A stretch of DNA of 64,000 nucleotides, taken from Perognathus longimembris pacificus. Its lineage: Eukaryota > Chordata > Mammalia > Rodentia > Heteromyidae. This document shows, one piece after another, positions 12,081-24,790 of the stretch. Position numbers and translations under genes: made by a program. The notes under the pieces were generated by a model. That model did not search any database. It was not told the origin of the DNA and saw nothing but the letters and a program-made list of their open reading frames with translations. The first letter of the stretch is position 1. Every line of letters begins with the position of its first letter. The stretch is taken from NCBI RefSeq assembly GCF_023159225.1, contig NC_063181.1:18626073-18690072 (forward strand), written 5' to 3'.

Positions 12081-12234
12081 AATAACTTGTTTCATGCCAC
12101 TGTTATTGTCACAAAAGAATCTTAAGTTTGTTTCTACTCATATCTTTCCAACAGTTTATACTAAACACAGGAGCCTGAATTAACTATTTTTATTAAAATC
12201 AGAAAGGCAGTGGCCTCCCTATTCACCCAGAATA

Positions 12235-12580
12235 TAATTTCAACTCTTTTTGTAATGGTACTGAGATTTGATCTCCCAAAAGTCTTCATTTGTTACTGCT
12301 TTACCTCTTGAGCAACATCCACAGTCCTCTTTTGCTTTAGATATGTTTGGGGCTGGGTTGGGTCTCCTTTTTTAATTTTTTCCTTGGCTTGTCCTCTGTG
12401 AATCCTCCTGCTCATATCTCTCATGTTGCTGGAATTACAAGGGATACCATCATACCTGGGTTTTTTGTTTAGCTGAGGTTCTTACTGCCTTTTTTGGCTC
12501 AGAACCATGATTCCCTTAATCTCTGCTACAAGAGTAGCTGGGAATCACAAACCTATGCCACCAAGCCAAATCCTCACTGA
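12235..12580 (-). mobile_element. Old SINE remnants, minus strand (approximate)
   Basis: The plus strand shows diverged rodent SINE complements: ggtactgagatttgatctcc, ttgctggaattacaagggat and agctgggaatcacaaaccta. Two decayed B-type copies may abut. Boundaries are uncertain. Confidence 0.5.
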
Positions 12581-13486
12581 GGTTTTGCTGTTGTTTTTAT
12601 GACCCATAATTGCAATGCTCTGATTTTTTTGGACCAAGATTTCCAGATAATTTGCTGTCACCAGATTCTTTCATTCAATCTATGCTACTGAATGAAACTA
12701 AAATCTACAGAGTCCCGAAGTCTCACACTGAGCCTGTGGCAGACAGGAAGTCTATCTCACTAGATGGACATATACAACCCAGACAAAACCCATGACTGCC
12801 TCCAAAAGCACTGCTGCGATTTTTCACTTTGGGACTCAAAACTTTAATGGCTCCCAATGTGTACAGTTTATCATTGTTCCCCAGGAAGGAGAGACTATCT
12901 GTACTACAAGTCATTGCCTCCTGTTTTCTTTTGTTTCCTAAAACTAGCTTACAGATTCTTTTGAAAGCTAAAAGTGCACATTTCCCAGTAACAGTCTGGT
13001 TTCATTTTATCTTCCCTGTGCTCAATTCTCTTCCTCATGCCACCCAGTGATCTGTCCAGGAATCTCTGTGCTTGTGGGTCTTGCCAGTTCTCCTGCTCAG
13101 CCATCAGGATCTTCGGAAGTGTAAACAGCAGTAGCTTCTTTAAGTCAAGAGGGAGGCTCCAGGTAAGGGAAAGGAACATTAGTAGGGTGAGAAGAGGGAA
13201 TGAAGAGTGAAAAGGTCAAATGATAACTATGAGAGATGAAAGAAGAGACAGTAGGGAAGAAGAGAAAGGAAGGTAGACATCCAGTAACACAGACTTTCCA
13301 TATTGATCTCGAGTATTAGGAAGAACCTCTAGATCTAAGGCAACTCTACTCACAACTCCAAAAAGTAAGAAGGCCTCACAAGACCTAAGTCTGTTTTGTT
13401 TCCTCATTTAGGACAATAACTGGCAACAAATCAGTTGGACATTTTTTGTTGTTTATTGTTTTTACAAAGGTTAAAAATGGACCTAG

Positions 13487-13693
13487 TGGGCTGGGGATAT
13501 GGCCTAGTGGCAAGAGTGCTTGTCTCATATACATGAGGCCCTGGGTTCAATTCCCCAGCACCACATATACAGAAAATGGCCAGAAGGGGCGCTGTGGCTC
13601 AAGTGGCAGGGTGTTTGCCTTGAGCAAAAAGAAGCCAGGGACAGTGCTCTGGCCCTGAGTCCAGGTCACAGGACTGGCCAAAAAAAAAAAAAA
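13487..13693 (+). mobile_element. ID-dimer SINE, plus strand
   Basis: Complete dimer with a short A tail. Target-site duplication aatggacctag at 13476-13486 and again just after the tail (to 13702). Confidence 0.95.
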
Positions 13694-14042
13694 TGGACCT
13701 AGCCACTGGGTTTATCCAAGGGAGACCTGAGGAATGAGCCTGCTGTGTTTCCTAGTATACCAGTATTCCGTTCCAGACTTGGCAAAGCCATACTGGAGAT
13801 GATAGGAGGAGACATTATTTAATCTTGGACCTTACCAATATTCTTGAGTGTCTGCAATGTTTACTTTGAAATCATAACCATATGGTGAATTTCCTAGTTT
13901 GTTATGGTTCTCTCTATGAATGGGCATGCAGTGAGTCCTTCTTAAAACTGGCTAATATTTATTAAAGTATTTCTGGAAGAAATTTTGAAAAAGATAAAAA
14001 TCCTAGTCAGCTTGGTGGGACTGCTGAATCTTTGCACAGGGT

Positions 14043-14115
14043 TGGCTGGGGATGTCGCTAAGTGGCAGAGCACTTGCCTATAATGCTAACTAGCATGCAC
14101 AAGGCGCTGGGTTTG
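14043..14115 (+). mobile_element. ID monomer fragment, plus strand
   Basis: The sequence ggctggggatgtcgctaagt to aaggcgctgggttt matches only the first monomer of the SINE and breaks off before the second. Confidence 0.65.
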
Positions 14116-14491
14116 TAAATAAGTTGAATTTTTTTCTTTTCACTCTGTGTTGGTGATTAAATGTGTGGCCAAAGACATGCTAAAGAAGCATTCTACCACA
14201 GAGTTCTCTTATATTTTGACTGGGTCAACTTACAAAATTATTTCTCACCAGATTATTTTCATTCTGATCTCTGTCTTCATCATGGTTCAAAAGCTGCCTT
14301 CTCTAAAACACCTTGCGAGACTTTCAATAAAAGCGTTCCCTTCTCTTAATGGTCCTCAACTCTTTTTTTGTGTGCATAAGCACTTTGAGAGTGAAGCCTT
14401 CCCAAGTCACACAAATAGAGGCTGAAAACTCTTGGAAATTTAAAAAAAAATATTATTTGATTGTATATACATTGTGATCTTTTCCTCCTTC

Positions 14492-14695
14492 TTATTCTTT
14501 CCTTCCTTCCTTTCTTTCCTTTCTTCCTTCCTCCCTCTCTCCCTCCCTCCCTCCCTCCCTCCCTTCCTTCCTTCCCTTCTTTCCCTCTTTCCTTCCTCCC
14601 CTTCCTCCCCTTCCTATTCCTCCTCCTCCTCCTTCTTCCTCCTCTCCTCCTTTGTTCTTCTCTTTTTCCTTCACTTTCCCTCTCCTCCTTCTTTT
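14492..14695. repeat. Polypyrimidine CCTT/TCC tract
   Basis: Two hundred bases of nearly pure C/T, moving from (CTTTC)n to (CCTC)n to (TCC)n. Its purine complement produces a 156-codon arginine/glycine/glutamate-rich open frame that should not be read as a gene. Confidence 0.92.
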
Positions 14696-15514
14696 TGTGG
14701 CACAGGTGAAATAAATCAAGATCTAATGCATGTTGAGCAAAAGCTATGATGTCTCTCAAAACATCACCAGAATCAAACTCTGATACAATCTCATATGTTA
14801 CCATACAAAGCCTCATAGAAACCCAGATAATGTTCCTATGGTGCTATGTAGTAAGGTTAAAAACAAGCTTTGGAGAAAGGCACATTTATACTGGACTGTA
14901 TCACATAGTTGCTGTTGTAACTTAGTAAGTTTTCATAATTAGTAAATCTCATTTCACATCTATAAAATGAGAGCATTAATATGACTGCATTTTTAAGTAG
15001 TAGTAGGAGTTAAAATTCATAAGGAGAAAAGTTTAACACAAAGCATTAAAAAAAGCATAACCTTAATAAATTCATTTTCTTTGTATTGAGCTTGAGAGAG
15101 ATTAAATGATTTGACAAAGTTATAATAACTGATGGAGGCAGAAAACCATTTCAGTTCTTTTGAATATCCAATGAAGTTTCATAATATAATATTCTCATTT
15201 TAACCCCAGAAATCACAGTAGGCTACCAATCTCTAATGGAGCCATGATAAATGCACTAAATGACAGAATAAACAAGTGAAAAAAATTGGCTTCTAAAGAA
15301 AAAGAATCATGAAATATTTTCTAAATGTTCATATAACAGCATATGTACTTGAAAACTTAAGATAGCATAATAAGAGCTGAATTATTAGATAGCTATAAAG
15401 TGATTTTTACATCAAATAAGTTGTAAAACAAAATTTCATAATAAATATTTTCAAATAGAACCATTTAGAACATTTTAGCAAATACTTTTTCCAACTTTAT
15501 CATAAACACTTCTT

Positions 15515-15786
15515 TTTCTTTCTTTTTTTGTTTTGTTTGTCTTTTGTTTTTTTAAGTGTTGGTCCTGGGCTTAAACTCAGGCTTAGGCACTGACTGTCTC
15601 TGAGGTTTTCTGCTTAAAACTAGCATACTACCACTTGAGCCACAACAATGTGTGTATGGGTCTTAGAGCTACTTGGAGGTAAGAGTCTCATGGACTTTTC
15701 TGCCCAGGATTACTTTGAACCCCGATCCTCAGATCTCAGCCTCCTAAGTAACTAGGATTACAAAAGTGGGCCACCAATGTCTGGCT
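15515..15786 (-). mobile_element. B1-head/ID-tail SINE, minus strand
   Basis: T-rich start, then complements of the ID tail (ccacttgagccacaacaatg) and of the B1-like head (aactaggattacaaaagtgg). Diverged; flanks not clearly duplicated. Confidence 0.8.
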
Positions 15787-16995
15787 AACAAACACATTTT
15801 AAATCAAGATGAGAATATGACTTTTAATATTTTGCTTTCATTTAATGATATAGCCAGGCCATTGATCTCTGTCACAAAATATAATTCTGTAATATTTTCA
15901 GTGACCACTTTATGATATATATTTTTTCATATACATATATATATATCTCACTGTATACCACTATTTGTATGGTTGATCACCTATAAATAATGTTTAAGTA
16001 TCTTTTGGTTTTAGGAAATCAATATAAAATTCATCTCTATAAATGTGCTTATGATAAATTCATCAAATTACTTCTAACATTACTGGGGATATTTATATTC
16101 ATATTAACAGTACAAGGAAATTTTGAAATAAAAGTTTGCCAAGACATCTTACATTTTAATGAAGGCACAGAACATTCGCCGTTACTGTATTTTCAACATA
16201 CTTAAACTCTATCCTTGAAGAAGATATAAAAATGGTATTTTAATATATAACTTTATGGCATATTTTTCTCCACAGTCTCTGTCTACTTTGGGAAACATGA
16301 GAACCATCAAAATAAATTTATGCATTCTTTTCTTTTTCTTGTTTCCATGCCACATAAATTAATACCTGGTAACCTCTTTATTTAAGAAATGATAATGCCA
16401 TTTTATTTCTATAATCATTGTCTGTATTTATCTAGAACATTAAAGGCCGTGAGTGGTATGAGGAAAACTACTAATGCTTCTAGCATAGGGTTTAACATGC
16501 AGGAAATAGGCAAAGAACATTTGTCCAATTACTTGTTTCTATACAATCATCTATCTTAATGTATGCTTGTGTACTTTCAATTTAAAGTTAAATACATTGT
16601 TAAAACATAATAAAAAGGAAATGTATTTGTGAGGAGGGGAAACAATCCCGTTGCTTTTTACAGTCTTTTAACGAAATGATTACTGGCTCTACTGAATTTA
16701 GTTTTGAAAAGCACAATAGTTTATAAATAATTATCTTCAAATTCCAGCTGTTGGATACTGACACAAGTGTGATGATGAGGGGCATGGTTATTTTATTTCT
16801 GATCTTGCAGGTCCAACATTTAATCTTTAATGGATCACATTGGTGTCCAAACAAAAGTTATGTTAATGGTGGGTACTTAATTAACTCCCTCACATAACTC
16901 CTCTTCAGTACTGTGCATATTCTTCCTACCTCATTATTTTCTGTTACTAAAACAAATAGCTACGTGTCAGAGCGTTTTAAGGAAATTGTTCTTTT

Positions 16996-17530
16996 TTAAT
17001 TAATTTATTGTCAAAGCAATGTACAGAGAGGTTACAGTTTCATATGTAAGACAGTGAGTATATTTCTGACAAACTTGGTACCTCTTCCCTCATTTTTCTC
17101 CCTCCTTCCTCCCTCCCCAAATCTCTCCCTGCCTCCAAGTTGTACAGATGGTCTACAGCATATAGTTTTGTAAGTATTGGTGTTGCATTGGTTTGCCTTT
17201 TACCCTTTGTCTCTCCAATCTGATGTTCCCCTTCCCTTCCCTAGTTCAGATAAACATATATACAATACCCAGGGTACCAAAATCAGTTACAGTGACATCA
17301 GAGGTAAAACCATGGGGAAGAAAAACAAAAGAAAAGGTCATAATTTCACACTGTACTTTGAAAATAACAACAATAAACCACTTATTTCCAAAACTTTGGA
17401 GTTCATTTTGCTTAGCATCATCTTATGAGTTCATATGTACATAGCTATTGAGCTACTGTGATCTTCTGTTAGGACTATCCTAGATGTGCACTAATTATTA
17501 CTAATGAGGGAAACCATAGAGTCAATGTTA
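16996..17530 (-). mobile_element. L1 3' fragment, minus strand
   Basis: Parallel to 931-1420: the complement ends in the shared L1 3' terminus (plus strand attgtcaaagcaatgtacag). The body carries ttgcattggtttgccttttac and acagtgacatcagaggtaaa in the same order as the other copies. 5'-truncated. Confidence 0.8.
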
Positions 17531-20039
17531 AAATTGTTCCTTTTTTTTCTTGTAGCCTAAGTCAAGCTCCTAGTTGATTCTAATTTATATGACTTAAAAT
17601 TTCCATATTTGTCGTAAATAGTCCTCTCCTGCTTAATCAATCACCTGTTTGTTTCTATACAGACTTAGGAGAACTTGCTACAACAGAAAGACAAGCAAGC
17701 AACAACAAAGGAAGTTAAAGGTTGACCATCACTTTTAATGTTCCCATCATAAAAATGAACCAACAAAAGCAGTTTTCATACAATAAAAAGTAGAAACACT
17801 GGTGCAATCCTTTCCCATGCTACACATTTACATCTCAGAATTGCATTCCAGAAAGCAGCCACCGTTCAAAGTTAGTATATGCAAACTAACATGTCAATCA
17901 TTTCAAGACACCAACAGATTTGCAATGGCTGCTCTACTAACCTTGACTGGTCAGAATAGCCCAGCTAGCTTTTCTTTTGGAAAACCTTTCCTCTCTATTT
18001 GCTAGCCTTCTTTTCGTGAGGATCTGCTTAATGCAGTTGCCTTCAAGAGAAGTTTCTGCAGACATAGTTAGGTGAATGCTTTTGCCTTTGAAAAACAAGG
18101 TATTTTAAAGTGCAAAGGCTTTAGCAAGAAGAACAACTATTAGCGCCTGGTTTTCTGCCTGCTTTTCCCTTCCCTTTAGACTTTCACAAAGGTACCTAAG
18201 TGCTGACTAATGAATGCCTTCCACATTGAACTCTATTTAGAAACCCTGAGAGCCAGGCTAGTAGACGCCTTGCGGTGGATGGGCTAGAAATACGGTAGCA
18301 TTTTCTATTTTTAAAGTGGGGATGTACTGCTGCCAGAAGTTTTTAACTATTTGTATGATACAGAAGGTAAAGATCAATGGGTTAGGATGCTTTGCTTGGT
18401 TGAAATAGAATATAGATGAGCATTGTCTTCAATTATGAAAGCCAGGTGTAAATGATCTACAAATCAATCAAATATGAAATCAGCCATTGATAATAGCTGC
18501 ACATCAAATATTGCAAATGGAAAGTTCAATAGTGGCCAGTGACTAGGTAGCCTTTTCCCCCCTTTATCTTTGGAAATAAATACTTTGTGTGCATTAGGGT
18601 GAGCTGGGAGCCAGCTCATGTTTTAATTCTGTAAGAATCTAAATTTAGAACTGCCTTCAGTATGAATATCACAGACCTCTAATTTATATAGAGACTACTC
18701 ACTATTATGCATTTTATGGAGGTCATGTCTAAACCAAAAGATACCAGCAGAAAATTTAAGTCCAGCTTAAGCTTTTTCACCCTAAAATGCAGGAAAAGAG
18801 ACAATATTGGTGGGGGGGCGTCATGTTCCTGATATTTTTTTACTGGCATGTTCAGTTGAAGAAGGCACACAGTCCCTGATGGAATCAGAAGCAGGAATGA
18901 ACTGTGATGGCCTCCAAGGATTAACTGAGCTGGTGATCACCTTACAGGGTATTAACATATTAAGAGAGGTCTGCCTGGATGAAAGATGGTGACAGATTCT
19001 GTTATCTACATTTACTTTTTAAACACCATTTCTAGGGCTCTGTTGTTGAAAACAAAATATGGGAATACTACAATTATAACAAGGAATTTAGGGAGAAAAG
19101 AAACCATCCCACAAGGAAGATGCATCCCTAGGCACTGTCTTGTGTTTTGCTGTGACAGTACATTGCTGGAGTTTATTACAAGTAAGCCATCAACAAATAC
19201 TAAATATATATATTTCCCCTATCTTGAATTATGATGAATTATATGAGCCAGGGCAAGTCCTCAGTGATATTTTTGCTTCAATTCCTAAAAAAAAAAAACC
19301 ATGAGGCACATTGAAATCATTTTTTTTGTACCCAATACTGTTGGATTCATCTTTTATGACTACCTAGATGAAAATAGTATATGAACTTTATAGTTTATAT
19401 TTCCCCTTCAGATGCTAAATATCCATTCCCTCAAAACCAGTGCAGCTTAGGCAATTTGTCTAACCTATTTAGTTCAGTATATACAGCTGAGCCAACTAAC
19501 CACTGCCTTTTTTTCTAAATGTTATGTATAAAATCTGTACATATGAAAGTGTAATAATCCACAGAAGCCATAAAGCAAAAAGTAATTTTAGTCTCAAATG
19601 AACAGTATTACTTATGTTTTTGCTATCAGAAAAGAAATAAAGGGAGCTTTAAGTATAGAAATCATTTGTTTGATCTTGTCACCAATCCCCAGTGAGAAAG
19701 AAGGTAGTGCTGAAACTGGATAAGTTTCACAAAGGAGCACTGGAAACCACAGAAGAAATAAAACAACTTCTGCAGGACAGAAATCTTCATTGTTACATAC
19801 TGAACTTGGAAAGTTAAAAGCTAAGAAGCAGTGTGACAGAAATCTTCATAATCAGGAGTGAATAAACTTAGAAAGTGGGATGACTTCTGACAACTTCAAA
19901 AGAAAAACAGACATGAATTTAATTTCTTTAGTTACTATAACCAATCACAAACCTAGTTCATTGTTTCCAAGATGTAGTCTCTAGATAAGTTAATAAATTT
20001 TTAATCTACAGATTAAAATTTGAGAATCTCTCACATCTT

Positions 20040-20260
20040 CCAACATATTGTGAATATCACTGTTGCATTGGTTTCCAATTTATCCTTTGTCTCACCATTT
20101 TGATGTTCCTTTTCCCTTCCCTAATTCAGATAAATGTATATGTAATACCCAGAGTACCAAAATCAAATACAGTGACAACAGGGAAAAACCATACTAAAGC
20201 TAAGTGAAAGAAAAAAGAAGTAATTTCACATAGTAAATTAAAAATAACTACAATAAAAAA
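20040..20260 (-). mobile_element. L1 3' region, inverted upstream part of a twin-primed copy
   Basis: This block runs in minus orientation and corresponds to the 17160-17370 part of the L1 copy above (ttgcattggtttccaattta, then accaaaatcaaatacagtga). It abuts directly a plus-oriented piece of the same L1 tail. Confidence 0.75.
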
Positions 20261-20385
20261 GGTAGCAGAAAAATGAGGGAGGTGGTAACAAGTTCAACAA
20301 GAAATGTACTCATTACCTTATATATGTAACTGTAACCCCTCTGTACATCACCTTGACAATAAAATTAAATTAAAAAATAAAGAAA
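20261..20385 (+). mobile_element. L1 3' terminus, plus part of the twin-primed copy
   Basis: Reads gaaaaatgagggaggtggta to tctgtacatcaccttgacaa and an A-rich end with AATAAA-like repeats. It is the sense-strand L1 3' end whose complement is seen at 16996-17110. Adjacent to the inverted block, it forms the classical L1 5'-inversion structure. Confidence 0.75.
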
Positions 20386-20569
20386 AGCTGAATTTACTCA
20401 TAATGATGAGTAATGAAAACAAGATGGAAAGTCAGTGCAGATATGTGTGAGTGGAATTTTATTTTTAAATTTGTAGTGACACGTTAGAATTTCAGTCATG
20501 GGTGCTATGCACATGTGAAATGTAAGAGAAAAGTAGAAAAAAGAAAATTAAAATATCTTAAGAAGAATT

Positions 20570-20656
20570 GACCTTGTTCAAAAAGAAATGTTCTTATTAC
20601 CTGGTTTATGTAACTGCAACCTCTCTGTATATCATCTTTACAATTAAAAAAAATTG
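20570..20656 (+). mobile_element. L1 3' terminus fragment, plus strand
   Basis: A short copy of the same L1 end (tgttcttattacctggttta to tctgtatatcatctttacaa and an A run), followed immediately by a CCTT simple repeat. Confidence 0.7.
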
Positions 20657-20661
20657 AATGA

Positions 20662-20726
20662 CCTTCCTTCCTTCCTTCCTTCTTTCCTTCCGTCCATCCC
20701 TCCTTCCTTCCTTCCTTCCTTCCCTT
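20662..20726. repeat. (CCTT)n microsatellite
   Basis: Tandem CCTT units with a few interruptions, probably grown from the A-rich end of the preceding L1 fragment. Confidence 0.9.
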
Positions 20727-22888
20727 TTTTATGAGGTACTGAGGTACTCAGTACCCAGCTCAAGTGGCTCTACCACTTTAGCCACACTTCAACCTCTTTA
20801 AGGATATTTCTGAATAATGGACATTTAGACCTCCACTGTCAGAAAAAGACAGTTAAGGTAAAGGCATTCCTTCTAGATCTGGGTTGGCACTTTCCCCTGT
20901 GTTTAACCATTGAATATGTCCAACATATGTGCATATCTATCATTAACTTTCAACAACTGTCGCTTCCCAGCTTTACCTTGCATCATCTCAAATTTAACCT
21001 CTGTCCCACAAAAATTTATAGGATTATTTTCAAGCAAATCTCAATATGCCACATCATCAATATGTATATCCATATATACATATATATATTTCAATATCTC
21101 CCCCCAAAATGAATGCTTTGTAATTTTCATAGCAGTATCTCAACAAAACAAATAAAGCAATTCAATAGCATTGACAAATACAGATTTCATTTTAAAAACG
21201 TTCTATGATCATTTCCTATGGATATATGTAAGTACAAAAATTCATTAAACTGTGAAATTAAGGTGAATGTGTATCATATTGTTTGCAAGTTATAGCACAG
21301 TAAAATTATTTCCCAAAGGAAAAAAGAGCAGTTCTATTTATAAATTTCCTTCTAAAATAATATCTGAAGTGATTTAACTTAAATCCTTTGCTTTGAAGGA
21401 AATACTCTAATTTCTTCATTTTGGATATTTATTTTGAAATGCTCAATTCTTATTCTAAAACAAAAATTTATTTTCTTTAAATTACTAAGAGCTCACCAAC
21501 TACAAAAAGGAATCTTCAGTTGAAGACCACACAAAGAGTGCTAAGGTTCTCTTTTACCTGGAAGTGACAAATTTCCACATTTGCAAAGCATCTTGAATGG
21601 CCATTATTCAAAGGTTGGGCACTTCAGGCTTCTTTACAAGGCATGCTGTCAGACAGCTCTAAGAACTAACTTTTGAGCCCCATCCTTGTTCCATTTTGTT
21701 CTTTACTCAGTTTAATTTAAACCTAATTACTGGAATCTATTAGTACAGTGATAGTGAACGAGGGCAGATAAGGTCTGTAGGCAAGCCCAACACAAGCATC
21801 TCAGGAAAAATATAGGATGATTATTATCCAACAGTAGCCTTTGTGTGCACATTCTCTGCTTGGATATGGCCATTCATTTCATATATGAAGGTTGCCAGGA
21901 AACTGCAGATATCAGCCTTTTGGTACATGGCATTTGCTCTTATATCTAGAACCATGTGGTCAGTAAAGGCCATGTGGGACTAAAAGAATCACAATGAGAG
22001 GAAATACAGATAAGATGACTTCAAAACCACTCATATACCAGCAAGGCCCAAACACTCTAGCAAAGCATATTTGTTTACCATGTGTTCACAAGGATTTGCA
22101 GCTTTAGTATCTGGTACAATTCAAAAACCTACAGGAATAATATAAAGCTCCAGTAAATATAGTTTAAAATATATGGTTTCAACAAAAGGATTTTCATTGT
22201 ACATCCTAAAGCAAAGAGTAAAGACCTTCTACTGAAAAAGGTATACTTGTCCCCAGTGTTAAGGAAGATTCAACAATGAAGCCTAATTTTCCTTTAGCTT
22301 TTACCTAAAGATCATTTTACCATACTCTGACATTTAATACTGAAAACTAAAAAGACTCTCAAAATGATGAAAATACCTTGCATGATTTTAACTAAGGAAA
22401 CTATGTACCTGAGTAAAGAGTATTTTGAACTACTATGAATAATAGTGGGGTTTTAGTAAACAACACAAATAACCTCTGCATTCACAAGGAAAACAATAAA
22501 ACTCAATTTTAATTCTCAAGGCTTAAAATGTGCAGCACTACCTTAACTCTAACCATTGAGACACATTAATTTTCTGTTGCACAATGAATGCATAAGGTAA
22601 AAATGGATATGGTAAGATATATTTATTAGCTTACTTATTTAATATTTATTATGTAACTAGCAGCTGCTATGTTCTGGGAACATTAAGACACTTGCTGCCT
22701 ACTTAAGCCTTAAATTCCAGTAAGCCTTTTCAAAACTGCATCAATCTTAGTAATTGTAAGACACCTTAAATCTGGAAGTCAAAGATTCTAAAAGTCTCAG
22801 GAAGGTCAGGAATTCAACTACATTACAGATACAAATATTTAATAGCTAATTTCTCAGAATATTCCTGATTTACAAATACTTTCTATGG

Positions 22889-23132
22889 GTTTTGTTTTGT
22901 TTTGTTTTTTGATCTTTGGACTTGAATGCAGGGCTTGGGCGCTGTCCCTGAGCTTTTTTTTGCTCAAGGTTCCTGCTCTACCACTTTGAGCCACAGCTCC
23001 ACTTTCGGTTTGGGGATGGTCAGAGACAAGAACCTCGTAGACTTTTCTGCCTAGGCTGGTTTTGAACCATGATCCTCATCTCATCCTCCTGAGTAACTAT
23101 GATTACAAGCATGAGCCACTAGTGCCCTGCTA
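22889..23132 (-). mobile_element. B1-head/ID-tail SINE, minus strand
   Basis: (GTTTT)n start, complements of the ID tail (gcgctgtccctgagcttttt) and B1-like head (tgattacaagcatgagccac). Flanks tactttctatg and aactttttatg resemble a decayed target-site duplication. Confidence 0.85.
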
Positions 23133-24287
23133 ACTTTTTATGAATCTTAGTTTGTAGTGCTCTGCAACAGTGGTGTCTATATTCTCAAATGAGAGAATGT
23201 GATGTTATTACAGACAGAACATATCCATCACTAAGATTTTTTAAAATACAAAAGAATTTGGTAGAAAAGGCAGAAGTATTTTTATTATTGTTATTCTTGA
23301 CACAACAGTGATTAGTGATATGTGCAAGTAACACAGTCCCTGATGCTCTAATACCAAACTTTAGAGAATAAACCTGGAAGCAGCCTCAAAGGACAATTCG
23401 AATCTCACCCTAACTTCTCACACAGAATAACACAGGAAAGCAAAGCAGTTCGACCATCACTACATGGTCACAGCACAACAAGATCCCAGTCCAAAAAAAA
23501 TTGTATATTTTAAAATAAATGAAGAAGCTAACAGAAAAATGGAGAAGAAAGGGTTGACTCTTCTTCCTCTTGTGTCCTTTAGTCCATGCTGAGTATTATC
23601 GAGGCACTCTGCTCTCTCTGACTGCCCAGATCTTCTGAAGATCTATCCTATACCTAAGATCTGCTACAAACCGTAGTTCTCCCATTTGTGTTAAGAAGTT
23701 ACCTTCGGCTTCATAGAACAAAGTTTTCCTACTGCAAATGGGTCCAGTGGGGTGATAGAAGCATGGGAAGCTGGGAGATTACTCCCTATGAGCCTGAGGA
23801 ACTAAGCTGCCCATCATGTATGCCAAGATCCTTGAGGGGTAAATAAGTCAAAATTTCTCTGCAAGACCACAGGAAGTACTGTGAAATAAGAGCTGTTACA
23901 TGTTATTTGGTGACTCAAAGCAGTTGTTCTGGGCAGATCAGTGGAGGACATTCTTCACATTCCACACTAGGGTGACTCAAGTCATGATAAAGTCACAAAA
24001 GGTAACTTGGGTTGTCTAGGCTAAAAGCTCCTCTAGTACAAAAATGATTCACCGGAAGGCAAAAGAACATGAAAGAGTCATGATATTATCACGCTAAAGT
24101 GAACATTCACTTGAGTGATTTACAAATCATTTCAAAGGGCCTTACTAGTTTAGAGAGCTCTCACAGAGTGTGCTGGCACTGTTTGGGGCTCTGTCTTTAA
24201 ACACAGCTGACTGGGTCCACACTAGGAACTTATCAACTGAGCTTCCCGGTGGCTGCAAGCAGAGTGCCCATAGCTGGAGAAAAGGAG

Positions 24288-24290
<3 letters not shown>

Positions 24291-24347
<57 letters not shown>
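24291..24347. repeat. (CA)n microsatellite, about 28 units
   Basis: Uninterrupted CA dinucleotides for 57 bases. Likely polymorphic in length. Confidence 0.98.
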
Positions 24348-24350
<3 letters not shown>

Positions 24351-24517
24351 GAGAAAAGAGAAAGAGAAACAGGAAAAAGAAACTAAGAAAAGAAACTAAG
24401 TTTTAAAAAAGGACAGACCTCTGTCATCATAGCTTCACAGTCACCCACAGGTCAACAAATCTGTGGCACTACAAGAAGTGTAAGCTTTTCTGTTTTGTTT
24501 TGTTTTAAAACTTGTGC

Positions 24518-24790
24518 TCTTTTTTTTCCTTCCCAGTCCTGGTCCTGGCACTTGAACTCTGGGGTCTGGGCACTGTTTTTGAGCTTTTCTCCATCTCTTT
24601 CTCATTTTTTAAGTGCTCAAGGCTAGCACTCTACCATTTCAGTCACAGTTCCACATCAGGCTTTTAGTGGATAATTGGAGATAAGACTTTCACAAACTTT
24701 TTTGCCTTGGCTGGCTTTGAACAGCAATCTCAGAACTCAGTCTCCTGAGTAGCTAGGATTACAGACATGAGCCTGAATTAGCACCTGGCA
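24518..24790 (-). mobile_element. B1-head/ID-tail SINE, minus strand
   Basis: Complement of the ID tail (gctagcactctaccatttca) followed by the complement of the B1-like head (gagtagctaggattacagac), with an inserted T-rich stretch near 24590-24610. Confidence 0.8.

Noticed and set aside
14346..14816. 156-codon minus-strand open frame rich in Arg, Gly and Glu, the longest frame in the window
   Set aside because: It is the translation of a simple polypurine tract; flanking parts have no protein-like composition.
24145..24406. Frames encoding (Cys-Val)n or (Thr-His)n
   Set aside because: They are translations of the CA microsatellite.
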